Assembly: GCA_023433445.1 (NCBI GenBank)
Contig: JAEZCS010000135.1
Span: 1-20,149, forward strand
Direction: 5' to 3'
Length of the DNA: 20,149 bases
Source: Pseudomonadota bacterium
GTDB lineage: Bacteria; Pseudomonadota; Alphaproteobacteria; Sphingomonadales; Sphingomonadaceae
Shown here one piece after another: positions 1-9,906 of the stretch (position 1 is its first letter; each line of letters begins with the position of its first letter). A program made the position numbers and the translations under genes. The notes beneath the pieces were generated by a model. The model ran no database searches, had not been told where the DNA came from, and saw only the letters and a program-made list of their open reading frames with translations.

Positions 1-59
1 TCGAAATCTGCCGACGGCTTCGCGTTCAGACGCGTTTCCTATGAAGTGTGCAAACCAGA

Positions 60-3319
<3,260 letters not shown>

Positions 3320-3320
<1 letters not shown>

Positions 3321-5131
3321 CAGCCGAACATCCCGTGCATGTACCAGCTTAGATTGCCGGTCTGCTCATCGACACCGTCGCCGCGGCGGAACAACCAGAA
3401 GCGCTCGCCGCCTTCTGCCTCTACCCGGAAATAGTCCCGCACTGCCCAGAGCTCCTGGGGCGTGCGCCACCATTCGCCATGGATCCGCTCAGGCCCGTCG
3501 CCCGCGACGACGCGAAAGGCTGTGCCGCGCCAGGTAAAGCGCCGCGGCGGATGGTCGGGGAGCAGCGCCACGACATGGGAGAGGCGCTCAGGCCGCTTCA
3601 GCATGCGCACCGGCCGCTTCCATGCCGGCCAGCCTAAAGGCTTTGCCAGCGCCTCGATCCGCCGGACCGCACGCTCGGGCACGTCGCTCTCCTGCGAGGA
3701 CAAGCGGAATGGTGCGTCAGGCTCAATCCGGGCGGCAAGCTGATCGACCAGTGGCGCAATGTCGGGCGGCCTGCCGCTGGCGCCAAGCGCGGCTTCCAGC
3801 GTCTGGGCTTTGAGTGCCTCCACGCGTGGTGCGGTTAGGGTCATCGCTTCTATGCCAAGCCCAGGATCGATCCGCTCGACCCGCATGCTGAGCATGCGTT
3901 GCAAATGACGGGCATTGCGTGTCGCGCGAGATGTGCCGATCGCCACATGCTGCTCGCTGCCATCGACGATCAGGCAGGCCAGTTGAGCCGCGCGCAGACC
4001 AAGGCCCCGCTCCTGCAGTAGGATCACCAGATCATCGACCAGATCAGCGATGACCTGGGTGATGGCTTCTGCCGTGCCAATAGGTTCAAGCAGCCGCCGC
4101 TCCGCGCGAGGCGCTTCGAACGGCACGACGGGAATGATCGGCTCGGCAACCAGCCCGCGCGCCTGGTCGAGGCGACGAACAGTGGCCAGGCCAAGGCGTC
4201 TGGCCAGCGGCGCGCGTGGCATGGGGTAAAGATCAGCGATCCGCTCCAGACCAAAGCGTGCGGCAGATGCCAGTGCCTCAGGGTCAAGCCGGAGCGCGGC
4301 GAGCGGCAGGTCGGCAATCGCCTGGGCCTCAGCACCCGGTGGCAGCAAGGTGATAGTCTCGCCACCATAGCGCGCCAGGGCGTGGGCAGCGCCCGGCGTG
4401 CCGGCGATCGCGATGCTGGCGGTGAACCCCAGCCGCTCGAGAAAGCGCAGGAGCCGTCGGCAGAAGCGTGCTTCGCCGCCAAAGAGATGCGTCGTGCCGC
4501 TGAGGTCCAGCCATAGGCCATCGTCTCCTGACGGGCATGCAGTGGGCGTCCAATGGCTGGCAGCATGGAGGGCAAGCCGGTCGAGCCAGGCGCGATCAGC
4601 CTCAGGCTCTGCGTTTCGTACCTCAAGGTCAGTCACCAGCGCACGGGCGTGAGCAGCGGCCATCCCCGGTCGCAGGCCTAAGCCAAGCGCCACCGGGCAC
4701 GCAGCGGTCACGAGGTCGCGCTGCCCGGCGCGGGTTATCAGGATCGTCGGCCGTGCCCACAATGTTGCCCAGCTGAGCGCAGGCGCAGAGCGAAGGCTGG
4801 CGCCGCCTTCATCAGGCGGCATGGCTTTGAAGGGATGTTCAGCGGATTCGCTGCGGCGGCCCATTTCGCGCATGGTCGGGCGCTGGTGGGCAGGCAATGC
4901 GTCAATCTCGCTCTGGCTTGGCCGCCGCCCATCGTCTCGCGCCCAGCGCGCACCGGGCCGCCAGCCGCCGCCGCGCGGGACTGAACAGGCGCCGGGATTA
5001 TCGTCGATCGGTCCAGAAAGGCGGGGCGCGAGCGATAAGCTCGCAAGCTCAGGCAGCCTGGCTGGTTGCTCTAGCCGCCACAGCCGTTCGATCGCGAGCT
5101 GCGGCAGGTAGAGCGAGGCGACCCTGATCAT
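3320..5131 (-). CDS. imuB: ImuB, catalytically inactive Y-family polymerase-like protein
   Basis: Scaffold of the ImuA-ImuB-DnaE2 mutasome; in the family it links DnaE2 to the beta clamp. It has 603 residues from the chosen start. The N-terminus (MIRVASLYLPQLAIERLWR) matches the family start but lacks the acidic metal ligands of active Y-family polymerases, as expected for ImuB. The motifs LGLRPGMAAAHARAL and GLWLDLSGTTHLFGGEARF are characteristic. A proline/arginine-rich insert of about 90 residues lies between the N-terminus and the palm-like part. The reading frame opens further upstream (to 5182), but the ATG at 5131 fits the family start and has GGA nine bases before it. With that start it overlaps the end of imuA by 83 bases, and it ends one base into the dnaE2 start. 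Confidence 0.9.
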
Positions 5132-5825
5132 CGCACGCGTCCAGTTGGAGGGAGAAGGGATTGCCATTTCGCTGGCGGACAAGCTCGACCGACCAACGTG
5201 GACGGCCTACCCCGGGATGAGGAAGGCGCTCCGAGGGCACGCAGCCGATCCGCCAGCGGGTCATGGCGGAGGAAAGCCCACTCAAGGGGCAGCGATCACG
5301 GGTACGGTGCCGCCGGTACAGCAGCATCGGCGTCTTGCCATCGGAGGCGGCCAGTTGCAGCCTCCGTGTCGCCGTCTGATCAGCGGATTTGACCTCAGCG
5401 ACAACGCAGGCAAGCGAGCCATCGCGCAGGGCATCCTCGGCCATAGCAAGCACGCTGCTATCGCTCGCGCCTTGCGCATAGAGGACCTTGTCCGGACCAA
5501 GCCCGACCTGTTCAAGGCCCGGCGCATAAAGGTCGAACCTGGTCAGCGCCCAGAAGGCAGTAAAGTCCGCCTGGCTGGCGAAGCGAGCGGCTATGCCGGC
5601 AATGAACAGGGTGGCTGCCGCATCATCGCTGAGCGTTGGACAAGCCGCTGCAACTTCATGCAGGGCCGCCCCATCAAGGCCACCGTCGGCCAGGCGCTCA
5701 TCAACCGCGCCAATGCCGAAGGGCAAGGCAGGGCCACGCGCGGCGCGCGCCTGCGCCAGCTCTGCCAAAAGTGCAGCAAGCGACGCGGCGCGGAGCGGAT
5801 CAGGTGTGGGAGCAAGGCGGGTCAT
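5049..5825 (-). CDS. imuA: ImuA, RecA-like mutasome accessory protein
   Basis: First gene of the imuA-imuB-dnaE2 SOS mutagenesis operon; ImuA proteins are RecA/SulA-like accessory factors of the mutasome. It has 258 residues. Family features seen are PFGIGAVDERLADGGL near residue 40, an ATPase-like fold segment (AAATLFIAGIAARF), and the C-terminal signature MTRWRIGC followed by WSVELVRQRNGNPFSLQL. The reading frame is open 65 codons further upstream, but the ATG at 5825 is preferred. It begins MTRLAPTPDPLR, matches family length, and lies 19 bases downstream of a LexA box; an earlier start would put the operator inside the gene. The 3' end overlaps imuB by 83 bases. The central segment around 160-185 is less conserved-looking than the ends. 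Confidence 0.9.
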   Translation of the reverse strand: MTRLAPTPDPLRAASLAALLAELAQARAARGPALPFGIGAVDERLADGGLDGAALHEVAAACPTLSDDAAATLFIAGIAARFASQADFTAFWALTRFDLYAPGLEQVGLGPDKVLYAQGASDSSVLAMAEDALRDGSLACVVAEVKSADQTATRRLQLAASDGKTPMLLYRRHRTRDRCPLSGLSSAMTRWRIGCVPSERLPHPGVGRPRWSVELVRQRNGNPFSLQLDACDDQGRLALPAAARDRTAVAARATSQAA

Positions 5826-5844
5826 GGGACATATCGACTCAAAT

Positions 5845-5859
5845 GTTCCCTTTATGTTC
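5845..5859 (-). promoter_or_regulatory. LexA (SOS) box of the imuA-imuB-dnaE2 operon
   Basis: The + strand reads GTTC CCTTTAT GTTC, a perfect match to the alphaproteobacterial LexA consensus GTTC-N7-GTTC (GAAC-N7-GAAC in the direction of imuA). It lies 19 bases before the imuA ATG, where bound repressor would cover the promoter or transcription start. This predicts repression in undamaged cells and induction through RecA-stimulated LexA cleavage. The same spacing and half-sites recur at 7000-7014. Confidence 0.87.
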
Positions 5860-5922
5860 CAGCGTGGCGCGAGATTCGTCAAGCAGGATGAATCCTGTCT
5901 TTCCGCTACCTTGGGCGAAGGC

Positions 5923-6345
5923 TCAGCGCGCCAGCATCTGCTGGGTGGCTGCGTCGCGCTCACCGCCAAACCAGCGATCCAGCGCAGCAGAAAATAGCGG
6001 CTCCGGAGATGCGGCTTCAAACAAGGTCAGTGATGACTGCAGCTTCATCGCGTCGACGCTGCCGAACACGGCAACCGGGTCGCTGGTGTGAAGCCGCTGC
6101 AGTGCCTGCACGCATTCCCTGTAGCGCGAGCCCAACAGATCATGAGCAAGATAGGCGCGGGCCTCTTCCATTGAAGCGATGCCGTAATAATGTGCGGTCT
6201 CGCTCAGCCCCAGGCCGCGCAGCTGCGGGAAGATGAACCACATCCAGTGCGAGCGCTTTGCTCCGGCTCGGATCTCGGCCAGAGCCGTTGCATAGCTGTT
6301 CGCCTGGGCTTCGACGAAGCGGGCAAGGGTCGCGTCGCGGGTCAT
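5923..6345 (-). CDS. DUF1810 family protein
   Basis: Small soluble protein of 140 residues, full length for the DUF1810 family, whose biochemical function I do not know. The family signature is clear: SHWMWFIFPQLRGLG (32-46), then a Leu-Gly-x-RY segment (LLGSRYRECVQAL) and FGSVDAMKLQSSLTLF. No signal peptide or membrane segment is seen. Its ATG overlaps the stop of the SRAP gene by one base (TGATG), so it is very probably translated from the same SOS-regulated messenger. That context makes a role in DNA-damage response plausible, but this is inference from linkage only. It ends 63 bases before the imuA LexA box. Confidence 0.85.
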   Translation of the reverse strand: MTRDATLARFVEAQANSYATALAEIRAGAKRSHWMWFIFPQLRGLGLSETAHYYGIASMEEARAYLAHDLLGSRYRECVQALQRLHTSDPVAVFGSVDAMKLQSSLTLFEAASPEPLFSAALDRWFGGERDAATQQMLAR

Positions 6346-6962
6346 CAGAGCAGTGCTCCCTGTGCTGGCGGAGTGCCATAGACCTGGGTCACAGGCAGGC
6401 TGCCTTGCGGTAGCCAGCGCAGCACATCAGCGGCAGGCACCGCTGGATCAAGCCAGTCGGCCCACTGGTCACGGGTCAAGGGGATGATCTGCCGGTGGTG
6501 ATAGGGTGCGACATCGGGCCCTGCGTCCATGGTTAGCATGGTGAAGGCTTCTCCTTGAGGGTTTTCCCGCCAGACGCCGGCGATGCAGAACCAGCGGTGA
6601 TCCGCCATGGTGAAAAGCCACTTGTCCAGCCGCTTCTGCTTCGGCTCGGTGGGATCGGTGAACTCGTAAAAGCCATCGGCGAGGATCAAGCAGCGGTTGG
6701 AGGTGAACGCACGGCCTTCAGAGCGGAAGTTATAGACCGGCTTGCCCTTTGGACCTGGCCAGCTCCACCGCCGATTGACCAGCTCGCCCGATCCCCGCTC
6801 ACCCTCGATCGATCGCACGATCGGCGCAACATCGGTAATCTTGATGTCCTCCCGCGCAGGCACATTGGGCTTGCCCTCGGGCATCTTGATCTTGATTTGA
6901 AGGTCCTCAAAATCCACGGCGATCGAAGCGATGTCGACCTCCAGCCTATAGTCGTTGCACAT
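6345..6962 (-). CDS. SRAP-family abasic-site processing protein (YedK/HMCES type)
   Basis: SRAP proteins use the N-terminal cysteine, exposed after Met removal, to form a thiazolidine crosslink with abasic sites in single-stranded DNA, shielding them from cleavage and error-prone bypass. Here the protein starts MCNDYR, so Cys2 is present. Other active-site matches are Asn78 (VYNFRSEG), Glu100 (LADGFYEF) and His155 or His156 (PYHHRQIIPL). It has 205 residues, in the usual range. The frame is open far upstream, but the ATG at 6962 fixes Cys2 and is preceded by a strong Shine-Dalgarno, AAGGAGG at 6967-6973. The LexA box at 7000-7014 lies 37 bases upstream. It is coupled to the DUF1810 gene by a one-base overlap and is divergent from an SRAP-like paralogue. 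Confidence 0.93.
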   Translation of the reverse strand: MCNDYRLEVDIASIAVDFEDLQIKIKMPEGKPNVPAREDIKITDVAPIVRSIEGERGSGELVNRRWSWPGPKGKPVYNFRSEGRAFTSNRCLILADGFYEFTDPTEPKQKRLDKWLFTMADHRWFCIAGVWRENPQGEAFTMLTMDAGPDVAPYHHRQIIPLTRDQWADWLDPAVPAADVLRWLPQGSLPVTQVYGTPPAQGALL

Positions 6963-6999
6963 CGCTCCTCCTTTTTCCCCGTGCTTGCTCCCGCAAATT

Positions 7000-7014
7000 G
7001 TTCCTTGTATGTTC
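7000..7014. promoter_or_regulatory. LexA (SOS) box shared by two divergent SRAP genes
   Basis: The + strand reads GTTC CTTGTAT GTTC, the alphaproteobacterial GTTC-N7-GTTC operator. It lies in the 57-base gap between the divergent SRAP genes, 37 bases from the leftward ATG and only 5 bases from the rightward ATG. One LexA dimer could therefore control both. It shares the spacing and an AT-rich core with the imuA box. Confidence 0.86.
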
Positions 7015-7019
7015 TTGCC

Positions 7020-7538
7020 ATGGACTCGAAAGCAACGCCCTTTGATGCCGACGCGCTCGGGAGCTGCCGTGCCATCATCCGGCGCAATCCAGAGGACGTC
7101 CAGCAAATTGAGATGATCGAGGCGGTCTGGGGTTCCAATCCGCGCTTCAGTGACGGCGTCCGCTATGAGTTCATCCGCTCCGAAGGACGCACCTTCCCGA
7201 CCAATCGCTGCCTGGTGCCCGCGTCGGAGTTTCATATCCGCAACGGCGACAGGAAATTTTGCGTACGCCTGGAGAATGGCAACTTTTTCTATCTCGCCGC
7301 CATCTGGGAACCGCCGATGGGGGACTGGCCGGTCAGCTACCGCATACTGACGGTCGATGCGAACCCGGAAGTTATGCGTTATCAGGAGCGGCACGGCGCC
7401 ATCATTCAGCGGCGGCAGGTCATGCAGTGGCTGGATCATGAGGGACGAGAGGCTGATCTGTTGGTGACGCCGCCGGCGAAATTATTCTCGATCGAAGAGA
7501 TGCTGTCGAAGCCGGTGCAAACCAGCCTGGCATTTTAA
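7020..7538 (+). CDS. Shortened SRAP-like paralogue lacking the catalytic cysteine
   Basis: A 172-residue protein related to the SRAP family: RSEGRTFPTNRCLVPASEFHI (about 53-73) aligns with the SRAP core of the neighbouring gene, NGNFFYLAAIWEP with its WFCIAGVWRE, and YQERHGAII with its HHRQIIPL. Glu70 and His125 keep two active-site positions. The protein starts MDSKATPF, so there is no Cys2, and the Asn of the YNF motif is replaced. The abasic-site crosslink is therefore probably not made by the usual chemistry. The ATG at 7020 has no visible Shine-Dalgarno and directly follows the LexA box; a leaderless messenger or a start further in (for example Met32) is possible. The frame is open upstream only as antisense to the other SRAP gene. 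Confidence 0.8.
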   Translation: MDSKATPFDADALGSCRAIIRRNPEDVQQIEMIEAVWGSNPRFSDGVRYEFIRSEGRTFPTNRCLVPASEFHIRNGDRKFCVRLENGNFFYLAAIWEPPMGDWPVSYRILTVDANPEVMRYQERHGAIIQRRQVMQWLDHEGREADLLVTPPAKLFSIEEMLSKPVQTSLAF

Positions 7539-7632
7539 GCCGATCAAAACAGGGATTGGACGCTGCTGTGCGCCACGCACGGTCAGCTGAACCTTTATCT
7601 TGCTGTGAAGATAGGCATTCATTGCGCGCGCT

Positions 7633-7644
7633 CGACAATTGTCG
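7633..7644. repeat. 12-bp perfect palindrome
   Basis: CGACAATTGTCG is self-complementary over 12 bases. It lies in the 251-base gap between two convergent genes, 24 bases left of a longer palindrome. There is no adjacent T-run, so it is not an obvious intrinsic terminator. A dimeric protein site is possible but unproven. Confidence 0.45.
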
Positions 7645-7668
7645 GGAACCATTGTTACGGGACCAAGC

Positions 7669-7686
7669 GGTCGTGTGCACACGACC
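7669..7686. repeat. 18-bp perfect palindrome
   Basis: GGTCGTGTGCACACGACC is an uninterrupted 18-base palindrome in the gap between the SRAP paralogue and the HTH-methyltransferase gene (convergent). With no loop and no T-run it resembles an operator or recombinase/partition site more than a terminator. The rest of the gap (7539-7789) shows no gene I can support. Confidence 0.55.
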
Positions 7687-7789
7687 TGCCGAACGGCACT
7701 CGTTTACCGACCTTGCCGAGGCAGGCAGCTTCGCGCGCTAGACGTCCAGCCTTTCGCAATGCTGCTTGAGTCACTTGCTATCAAGGAGA

Positions 7790-8836
7790 TCAAGCAACGG
7801 CGTTGCTTCGCGTTAACCAATAGCCAGGAACGAGCGTCGCGTAACGCTGCTTCTGTTCCTCCGTCGCGCCCAGTGTCACGAGCATGAGGGAAAATGGCGT
7901 ATGCTGGCTTTTGCCGGCGGCATCCAAGAAACGCACTCGTCCCCGCAACAGAAACATGTCGGCATCAATGCTCAGCGTTTCGTGGAACCATGCGGAATCT
8001 GTTCGAACTGGAACTAGGCAAACTACAGTTTTGACACTCCCTGAATGCCATTGCTCATGGGCGCGGCGAAGCCACACAAGCAGCCGGGAGAAAGGCGGAT
8101 TTACAAAGGCTAGATCGCCGGACCATGCATCCGTCAGTCCATCACCGCCTTCAGTGAGGAGGATTTTACGCTTCGCAATGACGGGGCTGTGAATGTTGGC
8201 GCATGGGTCGAGATCAACGGGACCAAAGGCGGCATAAATGCCTCCCATGAATTCCGGAGGCGTAAAGCGGCTATCGCGATCGACTTTTTTCGCCTGTCCC
8301 CAATATGCACGCTCTGGTGCTCTGCGGCGAGCGCGGGGTGCCACCACGGCGAGCACCTTGATCAAGCTACTGACTGTGCCTTTGCCTCGTTCAAGATTTG
8401 CCGCTGTTGCGCGAGACAATCCTGCCTTCGACGCGACCGCCGTAATTGACATGCGCCGCTTGCGTCGGGCGGATTTTAGCTGTTCGGGTAAAGTGCCGCC
8501 TTCACCCAGTCCCATCAAATGGAAGTCTAAGGCGGTCATGACGCTCATGACCGTTTCGAGGCTGCCTACACCGCGCTCCAGCCGCTTCACCGCCTGAACG
8601 CTGACACCCGAACGCGCCGCCAGCGTCGCCTGCGACCACCCTCTTTGGAGCCGAGCCTCCTTTAGATGATCGATCAAAATCTGATACCAACTGAGATCAC
8701 ATATTGCTCTATTGCTGGTCTGATTGAGGGGCGCAAGTGGGGCCTTTGCGACGGGCGGCTTCGGAGCGCCACCGCGTCGAATTCGGCCCTCGTGCGGGAG
8801 CGGGCGGACCTCCGTTCGCGTCAACATTGCAGACAT
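7790..8836 (-). CDS. Tandem HTH (XRE) protein fused to phage-type Dam N6-adenine methyltransferase
   Basis: A 348-residue three-part protein. After a proline/basic-rich N-terminus, the first XRE-type helix-turn-helix spans about 54-110 (LKEARLQRGWSQATLAARSG, SVQAVKRLERG). A second spans about 118-165 (LKSARRKRRMSITAVASKAG, RATAANLERGKG). Residues about 188-330 match phage-type Dam (DNA N6-adenine methyltransferase): RFTPPEFMGGIYAAFGPVDLDPCAN, then the catalytic FVNPPFS (244-250, NPPF as motif IV) and HTPFSLMLV. The likely role is methylation of adenine in DNA, targeted or autoregulated through the HTH domains. No partner restriction enzyme is adjacent. The gap to the right (8837-9139) should hold its promoter. 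The start is the first ATG; a second ATG three codons later is also possible. The family is clear; substrate sequence and role are unknown. Confidence 0.88.
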   Translation of the reverse strand: MSAMLTRTEVRPLPHEGRIRRGGAPKPPVAKAPLAPLNQTSNRAICDLSWYQILIDHLKEARLQRGWSQATLAARSGVSVQAVKRLERGVGSLETVMSVMTALDFHLMGLGEGGTLPEQLKSARRKRRMSITAVASKAGLSRATAANLERGKGTVSSLIKVLAVVAPRARRRAPERAYWGQAKKVDRDSRFTPPEFMGGIYAAFGPVDLDPCANIHSPVIAKRKILLTEGGDGLTDAWSGDLAFVNPPFSRLLVWLRRAHEQWHSGSVKTVVCLVPVRTDSAWFHETLSIDADMFLLRGRVRFLDAAGKSQHTPFSLMLVTLGATEEQKQRYATLVPGYWLTRSNAVA

Positions 8837-9139
8837 TCGATCGCTCGAGACGGCTTCCTAAAACCTGCCGCTCGTTCATACAGTTGGCGCGCAGCAGCGA
8901 TCGACCAAGCTTGGGACGAAGCTTTCGTCCGCAAACGAGCCGCTGAACGTTAGCTCGTCCTCGCCGTTCCTAAGGCGCTCGGCTAGCGCGGCCTGCATGT
9001 AGCGTATTTATTTGGTATCGCTAACTCCGCGCCTGGGCGTCAGTCATCGAATGCTCCCAGGTGGAGACAAGGAAAGTAGACATCGTACCGGCGAGGTTGA
9101 CGGCCAGTTCGGCATGGCGCCCGTGGGGCTTGGCTCGGA
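8837..9139. other. Intergenic gap, possible 40-codon leftward ORF
   Basis: About 300 bases between the leftward HTH-methyltransferase gene and a rightward small gene; it should contain both promoters. The only coding signal is a leftward ORF at 8876-8998 of 40 codons (starts MQAALAERLRNGEDEL, ends CCAPTV). Its first part reads like real protein, but there is no Shine-Dalgarno and no family I recognise. It may be the relic of a longer gene. No convincing sigma-70 promoter was identified. Confidence 0.25.
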
Positions 9140-9580
9140 GTGGACCTGTGCTGTGGGCATCGCTCAGGCTTGTTGTCCGAATTGGGCGACAAGCGTGAGT
9201 TGAAGACCATCCTGCGCAGCATCCAGCGGATGGCAAGTGCCGATGCGCGGGTCTCGGGTGAGATGCAGGTCATCCTGACCCTGCTCCAGCGCGAGGAGTC
9301 GCGTGCGCGCCGCATCGCCCAGGCGACACGATGGACCGAACGCGACAATGGCGGCCTGACCGCGGAAATTCAGGGTGTACGACTGACGCTTCACCCTCAG
9401 TCTCGTGGCCGCTGGTCAATCCACGCGCGCCATGTGGCCGACGGGCCGGACGGCTACAGCCCTTCCGTTCCCCACTGGCGCAGCAGCCTCGAGGCAGCAA
9501 AAATCCGCGCCGTCCTGGCCGTGGACGAGACGCTCGATCATATCGAGCGGATCAAGGCCGAGCTGGCCGAAGTCGCGTGA
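9140..9580 (+). CDS. Hypothetical protein, helical with basic centre
   Basis: Up to 146 residues; I do not recognise the family. The N-terminal half is predicted helical and rich in Arg/Glu (KTILRSIQRM, LTLLQREESRARRIAQ). The middle looks like a small beta-rich unit (GGLTAEIQGVRLTLHPQSRGRWSIHARH). The end is a charged helix (DETLDHIERIKAELAEVA). No transmembrane segment or signal peptide. The start is uncertain: the frame opens at a GTG at 9140, TTG codons lie at 9170 and 9173, and the first ATG is at 9230; none has a strong ribosome site. It converges on the next gene with only 19 bases between stop codons. Protein-like composition in this frame makes it probably real. Confidence 0.6.
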   Translation: MDLCCGHRSGLLSELGDKRELKTILRSIQRMASADARVSGEMQVILTLLQREESRARRIAQATRWTERDNGGLTAEIQGVRLTLHPQSRGRWSIHARHVADGPDGYSPSVPHWRSSLEAAKIRAVLAVDETLDHIERIKAELAEVA

Positions 9581-9599
9581 CGATGGGCGGCAGCGTTGG

Positions 9600-9893
9600 T
9601 CAGGTCGTTGCCATCATTGCACTGGCTCCGACCAATGACGCCACAATGCGATCCTTGTCCGTGTCGTCATATTTTAGCTGCCGGAGCAGATAGGTGTAGG
9701 CGCAGGCCGCAATCTCGCGCCCCGCCGCGACATTGAACGCCCAAACCCTTCGCGCGCCAATAAAATCTGGCATAGGGCAGTCGACGACATAGGCAGGGAG
9801 ATCGTGCCACAGCCGGCAAGCGTCCGCGCCCGGCGAGCCAGTTGCGCTAGCCATGGACCTGATCCCGGATACGGCCGCCGCCGCGCTCTGCAT
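9600..9893 (-). CDS. Small hypothetical protein downstream of the DUF4917 gene
   Basis: A 97-residue protein of unknown function. Its most protein-like part is the second half (WHDLPAYVVDC, GARRVWAFNVAAGREIAACAYTYLLRQLKYDD, KDRIVASLVGAS), which looks helical. It begins 13 bases after the DUF4917 stop on the same strand, so it may be the second gene of that operon. The ATG at 9893 has no strong Shine-Dalgarno; Met14 (9854) is an alternative and would drop a low-complexity N-terminus. No homologue is recognised. Confidence is moderate because it rests on frame quality and operon position alone. Confidence 0.5.
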   Translation of the reverse strand: MQSAAAAVSGIRSMASATGSPGADACRLWHDLPAYVVDCPMPDFIGARRVWAFNVAAGREIAACAYTYLLRQLKYDDTDKDRIVASLVGASAMMATT

Positions 9894-9906
9894 AAATGCG
9901 GCCCGA

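Noticed and set aside
21..34. Small hairpin CGCGT-TCAG-ACGCG downstream of dnaE2
   Set aside because: Only a five-base stem and no T-run in the dnaE2 direction; common by chance at this GC content.
5884..5897. Short inverted repeat CAGGATGAATCCTG between DUF1810 and imuA
   Set aside because: Five to six base pairs with no U-tract in the direction of DUF1810's neighbours; too weak to call a terminator.
6555..7019. Upstream extension of the SRAP paralogue frame
   Set aside because: It runs antisense through the canonical SRAP gene and its LexA box; the family match begins only after 7020.
7792..7808. Seven-base inverted repeat AAGCAAC-GGC-GTTGCTT at the end of the methyltransferase gene
   Set aside because: It lies almost wholly inside the coding end and lacks a U-tract, so it does not qualify as a terminator.
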